Shown in pieces: positions 36,403 through 49,212 of a stretch of 64,000 bases of DNA (position 1 is its first letter; every line of letters begins with the position of its first letter). Both the position numbers and the translations under genes were made by a program. Source of the stretch: Epiperipatus broadwayi. Lineage: Eukaryota > Onychophora > Udeonychophora > Euonychophora > Peripatidae. The notes beneath the pieces were generated by a model. That model saw only the letters and a list, made by a program, of their open reading frames with translations, did not search any database and was not told the DNA's origin. Location of the stretch: positions 3,224,001-3,288,000 of the forward strand of contig JAQFVV010000013.1 in NCBI GenBank assembly GCA_028023455.1, read 5' to 3'.

Positions 36403-36960
36403 ACCAGAGGGTTGATTGATCATACTTCTTATCAGCCATAGTGCCAGAAAAAGGGATTTTAAAGGGATTTAAATTAAAGAATGATAGGTTAACATTAGAT
36501 AAAACAAAGGCATATAAATAGAAATTAAAGATGAAAAATAATTATGTAAAAATAGGTTACAAAGAGAAGGAAATCAGATGAATTTTTGATGCTAAGGTAG
36601 ATAAAGTAAATGAGGATAACAGGAATAGGTATAGGGATAGTAAATGGATGTCTATTCCATATTCAAAAAAAGTGTATAAAAGATTAATGAAAGACAAATT
36701 GCCAGAACATGATCAAGCAATTAATAGAAAAGATACGAGGTCAGGGCCATATTTGCATTATTTGGATACAGGGCATAAAATGAAGTGTGAGGAAAATATG
36801 TTTTATTAAGTATATGAAGAATTACCATAAAAGAATATATTATGAAACATTATATATTCAAGAAAACTTGGACAAATGTGTAAATATAGTAAAAGGTCCA
36901 GCTAAATTAAGTGGGAAATGGGCTTTATTAAACAATTGAAAAGTGTAGGAAATGGTTGTA
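36403..36960 (+). pseudogene. Penelope-like C-terminal remnant (linker and possible GIY-YIG tail)
   Basis: In the same reading direction but with stops, codons read TRGLIDHTSYQP, then KWMSIPYSKKVYKRLMKDKL (about 36643-36702), HYLDTGHKMKCEE (about 36757-36795) and, in another frame, YYETLYIQENLDKCVNIV (about 36837-36890). An xHxxxTGH-type element followed by a YETLYIQ stretch resembles the end of Penelope endonuclease regions. The GIY and YIG tripeptides themselves are not visible, so loss or extreme decay is likely. Confidence 0.5.
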
Positions 36961-37571
36961 AATATGTAAATACCAATTTATTTATTTTATTATTTTTTAA
37001 GAGATGTAAAATATATATTTAATTATTATTTTTTGGAGAAATATTGTAAAAAATTTTTAGATGTATGATATGTTAAATTTATTTATTTATTTATAATATA
37101 TGGATACACATTTAAAAGGAAATGCAATGTAATGTAAATAGTGTCCAGTAGGTGGAGTGAATATTGTTAATTGGTTATGTGAATCATATACTATAATATC
37201 TTGAGAAGGTCTCAATGAAGATGAAAGCCGGTTTGATAAATATTTAAATATACTTATTAATAGTTGTTTATTTCAATCTTGTTTGATTGATATTTATTTA
37301 TGTGTTTGTGACAACATTATGGATAAATAAATTATATTGGATATTTGACCATCATAGTGGTGTGATAATGTCATATTCGGCAGTCTTTTTATTTTTTCAA
37401 TCATTAATTATAAGTGATTAAAATGAAAAGTTTGATATCTAGTGAAATATTTAATATTGAATGCTATACAAATTTATTAATTTGAGTAAGTAAAGTAAAT
37501 GACTAGGAGTAGACGCTTATAAAAGTTTTTGGTAAAGAGGTCTGCTGCAGAAAAAAGGCTGTGAACTCTTG

Positions 37572-37579
37572 CTTTAAAA
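37572..37579. repeat. Right target-site duplication of the hAT element (CTTTAAAA)
   Basis: Exact match to 32796-32803. Confidence 0.8.
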
Positions 37580-40500
37580 CAACCTAAGAAAACATTTACA
37601 TAAGTCAGGAAATATACACTCTCTCAAAAAAAAAAAAAAATAGACATTTTGAAAGATATTTCAATATCAGAGAATATAAACTATATCCTTCAAAATAATA
37701 TAAATTATTAAACTGATAAAATTAAATTCACATATAAATCTGGCTATTAATTCATGTCTGAAAATGTTTACATAATTTAAATAACTATGCATTTATACTT
37801 TAGTTGTGTTGCTATGTTATATTTTATGTAAGAAAAATATCAATAATGGACATCTTTCATCATTAAAAAATCCAATAATACTTCTGAATATTGACTAAAA
37901 ATATTTGTGTGGCTCATCCTAAAAGAAACTTAAAGTGGATATATCCTAAGTTCTTTCTATCTCAACTGGAATTTCAAAACAACGAACCAATCAACTGTGG
38001 TGTGTTTTTTTCTCTTTCAATCACATGTATTTAAATTTTATCAAAATAATTTAAATGTGTCAGAAATTTCAATCACATTTCAGCAATATTTGATTTGTAT
38101 ATATATATAATTATAATGACGATTTATATTTGAAATCAAAAAATGTATTTGAAAGTACACCAAAGATAAAATATTCAGTTATGATAAATATTGTAGATAA
38201 AATGATGACTTGCTTGATTTTTTTTGTATTTAGTGGAATCAGCAATTTTAGATACAAAATTAAAAATCATATTTTTTTCAATGGATCAATAGTTTTATTT
38301 TATTGTACATGTTCACATTATAATATGTTTAATAAATATTAAATGCAATGCCACTCTATTTAAAAAAATTAATTTGCTTGATCAACTCCATTATAGAAAA
38401 TCAGTACAATATTACAAATACAAAAAGCACTTCTATATAATAAATCAAACTTAGAGATTACATAGCAGCTCAGACTGAAGTCAATTTTTGGCATGATTAG
38501 TTGAAATTATCTCCCCTTATAGCTCATTGCTCCTGATCAATAATTTACTATCCTAGTTATAAAAAAGTTATTTTTCAAATTAACAAATTTTACCAAAAAA
38601 TTGTACAATATTTCCAACTAACTTTAGTGTAATCAAAGATGTGAAACATCCTTAAAATTATTTCTATTTTATACTCTATATATATCTACTCAATAGGAGC
38701 ATAGAAGTAACTAAAGAGTCTATTTATCTCCTACATCTTGTTGCTAAAACTTAAGCAATATTTTTTGTTGATAAAATTCATCTTCTGAAGTTTAATTAAT
38801 CTTTCAGCAGTAATAAAAATCTTAGTTTTCTTTCATTCTCATACCAATTAAACTAACTAAATCAGCTCAGTGATAACTTGCCATGGAATAAAAAATGTTT
38901 GATTTCTTCCAAACTGAATTATCAACTTTCCTAAGCATTTTCAAAGATATCTTCAAATTAAAGCTCAGTTATTATTAAAATAATCTGCTAGTAGAAAAAT
39001 TTTGATATAAAATCTACAATCATTTCTATACCAAGCAACAAAGTTGAAAATTGTTAAGGCAGTATTTGGAGATTGCTGGGATCAATGATAAATATAAAAT
39101 ATCAAATTATGACATTTTGGAAGATAACTTTAACCATATGCTATTGTTAAAAACTAAACAAACATTCTAATATCTACATAAACTTTAATATTTAGGATCT
39201 TCATAAATATATTGGAAACCTCACATTTCAAATTTATAATAATAACCCTATTAAATTTTTACTAATCTCATTACTTCCTGCTGGTCTGACTTAATTTCTA
39301 GATTATGTCACTGTTCCCCATGATCTTCCAAATAAGTTAAACATATTGTTTTAATCAATCATATTTATAGATAAAACAAATACCAACATAAAACATCCAA
39401 ATAAAAAACTATGGTTACTTCTATTATTCATAAAACATTTTCAATAAATTTGTATAATCCAATTTTTTTTTAATGTTACACTTTCATTACCCGATTCCCT
39501 TTTGATATGATCCTGTCATTTTTATAAAAGTAATGATGAAATATTCCAATTGTTTCAGTCATGTTCAGCTTTACTTATAACATTGAGAAAACAAATAATT
39601 AGTTTTAAATGCTTAATAATCAAAATTATAAAGAATTCAAGGATTATAATACAATGATTTTATTTACACTAAGACGGATGTAAACTGTAATCTGTGAATT
39701 CACATTTAACAATGAAAATCCAATGTCTTTAAAAAAAAAAATGATTAATACAGTTTATCAGCAATGTCAAATATTTTACCTAGTCAATACTATATGATAA
39801 ATATCTGTTTCAGCTTAAAACAAAGATTAATTAGAATTAAGTCTTTCAGCTGTGAATTCAATAGCATAAATCAATTGATGTCTTCAACTTAGTCACCATG
39901 CTCCAATATCAAAGTAACTAATGTACAAACTATACTTAGACTACAAGAAAACAGTAGCTAACACAGTAAATTGTAACCTGATACAAATTGTGAGTTCTAG
40001 TGTGCAAATAAATTCTAGTTAAATATTTGAAATTATCAAATTAAAAAATAATTTAAATAAACATAAATAATATGTGCAATAATTTTTTGAAATTCAAGTT
40101 TTAATTAAATAAATAATAGAGAGTCGGGATTTTGGCAAATAATGAAAAAATTTATTTAACAAAACATTTACCAATATTTAAAAAATTATATATAAAAAAT
40201 AACACTTAAAATTATTTTTTTATAATATCTGGCAATGCATTTTTTTTTTTTAGTTAATTTATAATCTAACTCTAAATCTCCAGTGCTATGTTTTCATGCT
40301 GAGTAATATCATATAGTACTTAAATAATTGAAACAGAAATAACTCTCTCTCCCATGGAGTTATGTAAATGTTAACAATTATGAAAAGATAGAATGATACC
40401 AATCTATCTTTTAGCTCTGTTGTTATATAAACTTAGTTTTTTGATGTAGTTTTCTACAAATTTTTATACTGGCTCAAAAAAAAATTAATATATTGAAGTT

Positions 40501-41680
40501 TCTAAATAAATATTTACAATAGGCAAGAAAGATTAATAGATATATAACTCTTCAGATGAACTGATTTGAATTCCGTATGAAAATCAATAGACAGTATATT
40601 AATTAATCTTAATGAAAATATTATAATTACAACACATAAAATGATGAAGACTTGAGTTGATAGTAGACAAGACAAATTTATTTCTTCAAAATGATTAAAC
40701 AAAAAAATAGAAAGAAAATTGATTAAAAAAACAAATGGCAAACTTCTTTCTACAATATATAATATTATTATACAACAGTCACAGATTATTATGAATAACA
40801 AATAATCAAACTCCTATTTTAAATAATATAAGACAACTCTCCATTCTAATGCTATCTAGTCTAGTATAAGCTGAATAATTACTGATTACCAAATGCATAA
40901 AAAATCCCTAGCCTTAATATTTAAATCTCTAATGATAAAAGCAAAATTCAAAAACCAATTTGAGAATGGGAATTTAAACATTTAGGATGGATTTTATGTG
41001 CACCTAGTATTCACTGATTACTTAAGCTTATGTTAAATTATTCTAGAGTAGAGAACTGATCTTGACTTATCATATAGTTTAAGTTGGGTATGATTTGTTC
41101 TTACTATTAACATTACTAGATAGATTAATAATGAGCCTATAGTTACTGAAGAAGTGAAAGTACTAAAAAATATAGTTATTGGACTGAATTCAGATCTATA
41201 TAACTGTTCAGGAAGTTTGATTTAGATTCAAAACCTTAGACTCATATCAATTTCAAATTATTTAAACAGGTAAAATTGAATTAAAGGTGACTGCTGGGAC
41301 CACATTTGTATTCTTTCCAACTTTGAGTTTCAAGCCTCAATGATAAAAGCAAATGACAGAACTTAATTGAGGATGGAGATTTGAATATTAATAAAAATTT
41401 AAATATATTGAACCGGGTTCATTTCGATGACGATCACACTTTCCCTGTAAGCTTGGTTTAGGTGATTTTCATCTTTATTTATACTAAATTTATAATCTCA
41501 TATTGTAATACATTAAAGATCAGCCTTTTCAAGCTATTGTGCATGCACTTTTTATGAGTGTTAATAATAAATGAATACTTTCACTCCCAACACGAGATAT
41601 AGTATTTAAGAAAGAATAAAATGAATCCACTTATTCTTTCCAACCCAAATGCTTATATATGGGCAAATCTCATATAAATA
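37580..41680. other. AT-rich noncoding stretch
   Basis: No supported gene. The block ATGATAAAAGCAAA...GAGAATGGGAATTT at about 40930-40985 recurs at about 41340-41395, a local duplication with about 410 bp spacing. Sequence at 41590-41660 (AAAGAATAAAATGAATCCAC then TTCTTTCCAACCCAAATGC) resembles part of the palindrome at 54.6-55.3 kb. Short frames 38130-38342 and 40514-40801 are AT-bias products. Confidence 0.5.
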
Positions 41681-41688
41681 TTATGTGA

Positions 41689-41945
41689 TCAAACCGGACC
41701 CTTAGGCAGAGAAGAACATACTGGGAGAGTATGTATCTCCAAATGATAGCTATAAAATATATAACTAGCTTTACATTTCCAGGACCTAACTTCTTCTCGA
41801 CTGTTGAATTCAACACCATGTTCAAAGCACTTTTTTGTTTTGTAAAAACACGGGCACCAGTTACTTATCCAGAGGATAAATAATGCACTTTGAACAATGG
41901 CCACTAATTCAACACCCAAGATACACCCATGACTAGCTCAGCTAC
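41689..41945. other. Unclassified higher-complexity block
   Basis: About 250 bp with more balanced composition. On the minus strand it holds a 76-codon frame (41919-41689) containing CFEHGVEFNSREEVRSWKC, which I do not recognise. On that strand it starts near GAGCTAGTCATGGGTGTATC, which could be a weak RNA polymerase III A-box region of a SINE. There is not enough here to decide between a SINE and an exon fragment. Confidence 0.25.
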
Positions 41946-41989
41946 TTGTAATCAATAACAAATTATAGTTTCAATTAGTGGTGAAAAAA

Positions 41990-42840
41990 ATTGACCGACA
42001 AATAAAGCTTTAAGTTTAAAGACAATTTATTTTAATTAACATTTATTAAACTAATTTTAAATATTTTATAAATCTTATTTACAAATATAACACATGCACA
42101 TATATAATTCACGCATTATAATATCTTATGAGAAAGCATTAAATAATATTTGAAATTTAAAATACAATAAAATCAATATACTAGCACATGAATACACACA
42201 ACCTTTTAAACACACATATTGATAGTTTGTCTATGTATGTAATAGAGTTCATAAACTTGACTCTTGAGGTTTTAAGAATGCGATGGTTACTTTAGAAATG
42301 AGTATGAGAAAATGTTATTACCTAGGATTTTGAACATGGATACTTCTTGCTGTTTGCTGCTTCTAATGAAATATTTCTAACCAGTTAAATCTGAAGTTTT
42401 CTTGTGGAGATTTGATGCTGATTATTCCAAGGCATTTTCTTTAAGATAATAGATATTGAGCGGCTTCAGGTTGTTACGCAGGCATCACTTTTATCGGGTA
42501 GATTGGCTCTTTTCATCGGACTTCGGGCTGGAGAAAGTCATGTTTTCCAAGGTTTTAACACTGCATTCTTGACTCTGGATATACAATAAGCTGACTGATA
42601 TAACTCCATGATAGATTGTACTGAATTGTTATCTCAAACGCAACTCAAACTCGACTGACTGTCTGATAAAAAATTAGCTATTTATACATACGTGTTGTCA
42701 TTTTGATATCCTCCAGCTATACCTGTTGTCAAAATTCCTTTGATAATCCTTTAACCACATGTTTTTGGAGATTGTTTAATTAGTAGCCATGCAAACGTGT
42801 TGTTTTCATATTTTTAATTAGTAGCCACTGCTGAGTGTTT
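41990..42840 (-). repeat. Possible solo LTR
   Basis: Read on the minus strand, this less AT-rich block shows TATAAATAG (42678-42686) followed about 20-30 bp later by CAGTCAGTCGAG, a plausible start region, then about 330 bp of complex sequence and finally AT-rich DNA with AATAAA-like signals (near 42030). That order is typical of an LTR. No second copy, internal domain or target duplication was found in the window, and the ends are not fixed. Confidence 0.3.
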
Positions 42841-42849
42841 TTTAATTTT

Positions 42850-44060
42850 TTAACTTTCATTTATTTTTTAATATTTAATACACATACATTATATTTACAG
42901 TCACATGCAAATATATAATTTAAAATCCATTCACTATTTAATTTTAAGATGACTTAAATAAAAAGAGATTTATGTTTTTAAACCTTTAACTTATATTTTA
43001 ACTAATAAAAAAAACTCTTTAACTTCTTTTATGAAACTTTAACTTGACGCTTCTAAAGCAAACCCCCCTTCCCTCTTTTAATTAACTAACTGTAACTTTT
43101 ATTTCAAAACTCTTAAACTTTTACTTTTACATTTTCTTTTATGAAAAATTTTTATTTTAATAGTTTTTTTTAAATAAAATTATTATGTGCCAACACAATG
43201 TTGGTACAATATATATCTGTTAATCAATGTTCTGGAGCATGAGTGATGCACCTTAAGACCTGGGCCAAATCCAGCTCTCTAAATCTCTGAATCCAGCCCT
43301 TGGACACTTTTAAAAATGTAAATAAAATGGCCTTGTATAAAGCTTCTATTTAAGCACATGTGTAGTGCAAATACTGAATTAAAAAGAATTAAATAAAAAA
43401 AATATTTATTTTCTCAACTATAACTTTTTCTGTCTCCAACCTTTGTAATAATTCTAATTCCTTCTACTAGAGGTACAATATTCCAATAAATTATCTATAT
43501 TTTGTGGTCTATCTGACTACGGATTTACTCTACAATGCTGGCGACATTTTTTTTTGTTTTTATGGTGATTTTTACAGACAAATAAATACTAGCAAAAATA
43601 AAACTAGTATGTTATTTCATTTCATTACTATATTTTCAATTATTTTTTTAATATTAGGATGGCTACACTGAGTAAAATAAGAAAAACTGACCCAGATTAG
43701 TTTCAAGTGTATGGCTTTTATGAATAATGAGTTTTGGATCAATGCACCCTCTTTCCATCACCTTTCATTTACCCCTGTTATACTATCAAGCTATGAGCCC
43801 AGATTAAAAAAACATGAATGTTTTCAATCTAAGACAACTTGCTTGTATAGTTATATATATTTGGCACCAATTCAGTTTTATATATTATGGCATCTTTAAT
43901 TTTTTAATAACTATGGAAACTACTATTCTGTACCCAGAGTTTGGTATAAACCTCAAAAAATTACCTGATTATCACATGACTTCTATCAGGTTCACTGCAT
44001 GCAGGTGTGCAAGTTGCACAGGGCTCAAAGAGGCTTCATTACAGAGATACAAAGACATCA
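42850..44060. other. AT-rich stretch with a CCAGATTAG motif copy
   Basis: No gene supported. The block 43640-43800 contains CCCAGATTAGTTTCAAGTG then ATGGCTTTTATGAA, similar to sequences at 23384 and 34230. Short frames 43711-43899 and 43814-44086 lie over this repeat-like DNA and are not credible genes. Confidence 0.4.
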
Positions 44061-44069
44061 AAATAATTA

Positions 44070-44580
44070 TTAAAATTTATATGTAAATAAAAAAGTTTAT
44101 ACTTTCTAATCACTTCATTGTTATAAATATGTTCTGAAATAAATATTTATTATTTAAATATGAGAGGAACACATTTTTATTTAAATATATTGTGACAATT
44201 GCCCAAATTCAAATTTCAAGGCTCGAACTCAAAATATACTACATATATATCCTTATTATTGTGCTAAACAGAACAGGCTGACATCATGTAGCTATAATGA
44301 ATAAAACTTATATGTAAATGTTTACATTTCCAAATTACTGTATTGTTAGAAAAACATTCTGATTGTAAATATTTTTATTTAAATATAAGAGGAAAATTTC
44401 TTTACTTAAACTTAGTCTGACAATTGCTCAAGTCTCAAAATATATTCTATATATACTTTACCATTGCACTAATCCAAATATACCAACACCCTTTTGTCAC
44501 ATAATTAATAACATATGTAAATGAAAATGTTTAGATTTCCCATATCCTAATTTATATAAAAAAATAACACTATATAAAAA
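44070..44580. repeat. Degenerate tandem repeat, unit about 210-230 bp
   Basis: Equivalent stretches start near 44078, 44309 and 44516 (TATGTAAATG then T/A-rich then TTATTTAAATATRAGAGGAA). The second and first units share TGACAATTGCYCAA. The first unit also contains GGCTCGAACTCAAAATATA, whose complement GAGTTCGAGCC resembles a polymerase III B box, so the unit may be tRNA-related. Confidence 0.55.
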
Positions 44581-44694
44581 GTAACACAATAGTATTAATA
44601 ATTTATTTAAGAATAAAACTTATTTTAAAAATATTGCCTCATAATTATGGCAATTCTGTATGTGATAAATTTTTGTTAGTTTATGTGTCTTACT

Positions 44695-44765
44695 CACTTA
44701 AGAGAAGTGGTAAAGTGGCTGACTCTGGAATGTAATGAATCAATTCCGATGCTGTCTTGTGAAAA
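44695..44765 (+). repeat. tRNA-like relic, possible SINE head
   Basis: GTGGTAAAGTGGCTGACTCT followed by GAATCAATTCCGATGC has the spacing and look of A and B boxes of a decayed tRNA-derived SINE. It does not fold as a complete tRNA by eye, and no SINE body was identified downstream. Confidence 0.3.
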
Positions 44766-45229
44766 GTTTTATTAATAACAATACTATCTTTCTCTTTTTT
44801 TTATTATGCTGTATTATTCTTTTACATATTTTAATAAATAGCTTTTTATATTTTTGATAATAATATTATCATTTTTTATACTATACTATCTTTTTACAAG
44901 TTCTACTAAACAGCTTCTTCTTGAATGTGGACTTGGGTTTGTTCTCTGGCTAAAAACTTATAATTGATCCATAACCAACACTACAATTCAAATCTAAGAA
45001 AAATAGAATGAGTAAAAACATAATTTTTAAATTGATATTATTTCACACCAAAGTATTTAACTCTTAACAAATTTCATGATAACAATATTATTTAATGTAA
45101 TTCTCTTGATTAGAATAAACCCCCTACATGATTGCACTATTGATAACGTCTAAAAAGTATATCTAGTGAATAAACCAAATGTGTGATTTTTTAATAATTA
45201 TTCAACATAATCTATGAATAAACAAAATA

Positions 45230-45860
45230 AAATGCAACGCATTCTAATGGCTTCTAAAAATATATTGAATAAACAATCTAAGTATGAAAAATTAAAATTT
45301 CTTCCCTTAAATAAATCCTGGCTAAATCCCTAATTGTCATATTATGTAATAAAGTATAACATATATAACAGTAGTGCCACACACACACATGTGCTAGAAT
45401 AACTTAAGTAATAAAAAATAAAATAGTATAGAATAAATATTTTATTATTGAAAGAAACATGTGAAAGTATTTTTAATAATAGAAAATAAAAGCAAGTTAC
45501 GTGTGTGAGAGGATTTAAATTAAAAGTAACCAATGGATTTTTAAAACAAAAAACATTTTTTAATAAGTTGATGATAATGAAATAAAAGAGTTAATTGACC
45601 TAGTTTGGTGCCCCTAATGAAATATAAAAATTATATCAATAAACAATGTAAGTATGAAAATTTAAAGTATTAAAATATATATTTAATAAATTACATTTAT
45701 TAATAATGGAATAACACACACATAAAAAATTAAATAATAATGTACATATTTTATTAATGAAAAAACATAACATTGTTAATAAAAATCATGAATAAGTTTA
45801 TATATGAGAGATTTTGAAAGGTTTTTCAGATAAACAAGAATTATTTTTAATAAATTATTG
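45230..45860. repeat. Diverged local duplication, unit about 340-370 bp
   Basis: AATAAACAATCTAAGTATGA near 45265 recurs as AATAAACAATGTAAGTATGA near 45637, and CACACACACATGTGC...ATTTTATTATTGAAAGAAACAT near 45380-45460 recurs near 45713-45767. The frame 45342-45533 is a chance frame in the first unit. Confidence 0.55.
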
Positions 45861-45869
45861 ACATGCTGG

Positions 45870-47730
45870 TTAAAGTTGATCTAAATATTGGTTCAGAAAG
45901 ATTAATGGTGACAAGCCAGATTTTCTTTCCTCCTTGTTATGTGGGATGGAGCTCAACACAAAGCATTCCAGAGAATCATACTCTGCTGTTGATAATGTTT
46001 TCAATAACCTGGTAAATAAACTACAATAATTTATATAATATCAGAGCTGACTTGAGAAAGAGAAGAAAGCACTGCAATGTTTTTATAGATGTGAGTGATG
46101 CCGGTTCTTTTAAATATAATAATACTTAGATATTTTAAAAATTATTTTATTTGCAGATATTTCCTATCTCTAACTAGAATCAAAAGATAGTTCAAATAAA
46201 AATTTTGAAAGAAAAAATTAAAAATTTTAAATTTACTAAATAAATATTTTAAGGTATTATAAAATTATTATTTCAAAAATTATTTGTTTAAACAATAATT
46301 TTTTTTATTTTAGCATGTGTTTCAATCTTCAGGTTTATTTTATAAAAACAAATGAATAAAACATGCAAGGTGTTTACCAAACATGTTAATTGACTAAAGC
46401 CATATTTTCAAGTTTGTTTTGAAAAAGAACTGGAAAAAAATGTGTTTAATTTACAAAATTTATTTCAAAGAATGGGGAGAGGGGGCTAAAATTTACTTTG
46501 CACAAAGATGCCTCTCACCCATGTGGTAATGCTGACTTCTGTTATTATTAATTGAATCTATTATTACTTACTAAAGCTTACAGTAAGTTGCATAGATATG
46601 GTATAAAATTATGCTGATATAACAGCAAAATGTAAGTTAAAAAATCATGTCATGGATCAAATAATAGATATAAAAACTGTATATCAAAAAGAGAGACAAA
46701 TGCATTCATATAAATATGACCACTATGCCAATTTCAGCATATGGTTTTATCTTTCACTACTAAATCAAATATTTTCTATTTATCATATAATGAAAGTATT
46801 TCATAATTTCTCTTGGGCTTAGCATAATTACAACCATCATTAACTTCATGCTTTGTTAGTCATTTAAATAAAACTTTAATGTCATAATTCACAGCAGTGC
46901 TCTGAGAATGAAAGCTTTCCATAGTAACCATATAACAGACTGAGAGATGAGAAAGAAAATAACTGTTTAAGATATATTATATTATACTTTTGTTTAATTC
47001 AAATTTACACACTTCTATTTTTTTTTCAAACCATGGTCAATGATAAACAAGATTCTGAGAAAATGGAAGCAGTGAGATTATTATATTATTAAATAAATGA
47101 ATTCAAAGTCAAGTAAAATTATTTAGAAGACTTTTCTAATACAATTTTTTTTTAGATTTTGAAATGTCTTCAGATTTTGTATTAATTTTAAAAATCTGAT
47201 CATTTTACACATTTTAGTAAATCAATAATAAAACCAATAATATCTTAATAAATAATTTTAAAATGCTTTAATATGTTGTAAAATTATAATCTATGACATG
47301 TTAAATGACCTGCTTTTTAAAAAACAAAAACAAGGTATTTGAAGACACAAAGTTATTTTTTTCAAAGCAGATCATTAAAAAAAAAATGTGTTAATTGAAA
47401 AGGCAAGCTTATATAACTTGGCAAAAAAAAGTAGTTATCAAACAATATGTAATAATCAATAATAAATTGAAAATGTAAAATTATTAAAGTATTAAAATTA
47501 TTATTAATAAATCATTTAAAATGATCTTAAAAAATAAATAAGACAAAAATAGAATCTTTTAAATTGAAAAAGTTTTCACATCTTTCTTATTTTTAAAAGC
47601 CAGTGGAATCCTTCACATTCACATTTGTTCCAAGGTTTCTAGTAGACAGCCATAGTTGACAATAGTTTACACCTTATTTATTTACAATTATGCATAATAG
47701 AATACTCATAAATCTAAATAAATAAAAACA
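45870..47730. other. AT-rich noncoding stretch
   Basis: No supported gene, RNA or repeat family. Confidence 0.5.
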
Positions 47731-47759
47731 TTTAAAATCATCATCATCAGCCATTATCA

Positions 47760-49118
47760 ATACACTGCAAAATGAAGATCTCTCATAAGTTCAATCCAAT
47801 TTCTCCGATCTTTAGCATCTCTTCTCCACATCACCCCTACACACTTTCTTATTTAATCCATCCATCTCACATGTGGTCTCTTTCTGAGTCTTTTACAATA
47901 TCTTGTAATCCAGTTTAATATTTCACTTGTCCATCTATTATCATCTCTTCTAGCAATATGCCCAGCCCAACTCCACTACAGTCTTTTCTATGTTTTCAAT
48001 GAGATCAGTAACACTTACTTGTTCTCTTACTCATATATTGAGTTTTCGATTTCTTCTTGTTACTCCCAACATGCATTTCTTCATACTTCTTTGAGTGGTC
48101 CAAAGTCCCCATATTGCTCTCATATTAAGTGTGCAAGTCTCAGATCCATAAGTAACAACTGGTAAAACACATTTATTAAAAATCTCCCTTTTCAAACATG
48201 AAGGCATATTTCCTTTTAATATCAAGTTATTTCTACAAAAAGCACTCCAATTAAGTTTAATTCTACAATTAATTTCATCCATTATGTTTCCATCTGTATT
48301 AATAATCTGACCAAGGTATTTGTAGCTGTTAACTTTTTCTAACTCATTATAATCAATCGTTATTTTCTTATATTTAGAAAATCCATTAAACATTACTTTA
48401 GTCTTTTTAACATTTATCTTTAGTCCTACTTTCATCTGATAACTCCTGAAACATTTCCTGCAGCTCTAAAGCATTATTTGCAAAAACAACTATATCATCT
48501 GCAAAATCTAAATGACTTAAATAATGTCCATTTACTTTCATTCCTTTACCTTCCCATTTTAATCCACAAAATACTTCTTGCACCACTGCTGTAAAAAGTT
48601 TTGGAGATATGGAGTCACCCTGTCTTACACCCTTCTTAATGTTGACTTTCTTGGTATCATTATGTAACCTAATTGTTGCTGTTGCATTTTTATAAATATT
48701 CTTTAAAATATGACAATATCTTGGATCTATACCTTGATGATCCAATGCTTTAATCACTGAAGAATTGTTTATAGATTCAAATGCCTTTTCATAATCTACA
48801 AATCCAATGCATAATGGCTGCTCAGATTCATTTGTCCTTTCAATAACTTCTCTCAACACCTGCATATGATCTACTGTACTAAAACCACTTTTAAATCCAG
48901 CTTGTTCACTTAGTTCATGGAAATGAGTTGTAATTATCTTTGTATAAACCTTTTTTAAATATTAATATTAATATTGCATTCTTCCAATCATCTGCTACAT
49001 CTTTATCGATTAGACAATTGATATATAACTTTGCTAAAAAAAACTCTATTTCTTCACCTGCTTCTTTTAATATATCAATTATAATTCCATCATTACCTGG
49101 AGCCTTTCCTTTCTTCAC
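47760..49118 (-). pseudogene. LINE copy E reverse transcriptase (three frames)
   Basis: 49118-48915 has KKGKAPGNDGIIIDILKEAG. A small deletion near 48910-48960 removes the NYRPISL region. 48865-48407 has FVDYEKAFESI, GVRQGDSISPKLF and LDFADDIVVFA, so the active-site motifs are intact. 48435-48031 has INVKKTKVMFNG, NSYKYLGQIINTDG and YGSETCTLNMRAI, reached by a frameshift at about 48430. A C-terminal tail is readable to about 47760. The RT would copy element RNA at the nick; deletion and frameshift disable it. Confidence 0.86.
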
Positions 49119-49212
49119 AATTGTTCTTTATTACTATATAATTCATGATAGAAGTCTTCTACCCATTTCATGATGTCATCTCTCTTTTTAGTAATAATTC
49201 CATCTTTTTTTC

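Larger units (their letters stand above)
35300..37280 (+). mobile_element. Penelope-like retroelement nested in the hAT
   Basis: An open RT frame (35392-36402) is followed by a decayed tail (36403-36960) and an AT-rich 3' region containing GAAGATGAAAGCCGG (37217-37231). RT plus a C-terminal remnant reading HYLDTGHKMKCEE suggests a Penelope-like element with a former GIY-YIG endonuclease; that domain is not demonstrable by eye. It lies between the hAT transposase stop (35086) and the hAT right subterminal region (about 37520), so it inserted into the hAT. Terminal repeats (pLTRs) and exact ends were not resolved. Confidence 0.75.
32804..37571 (+). mobile_element. Buster-type hAT DNA transposon carrying a nested Penelope-like element
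   Basis: The termini are inverted repeats: CAAGAGATCCCAAAGTGGGC at the left, and CAAGAGTTCACAGCC when the right end is read in reverse. A subterminal inverted pair also exists: GACCCCTTTAC near 32895 faces GTAAAGAGGTC near 37532. The 8-bp duplication CTTTAAAA flanks both ends. Inside are a BED-like N-terminal remnant (33516-33746), a degenerate transposase middle and an hAT C-terminal domain ending at 35086. A Penelope-like element fills roughly 35.3-37.3 kb; without it the transposon would be about 2.7 kb, a normal size. Orientation is plus, from the transposase. Confidence 0.85.
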
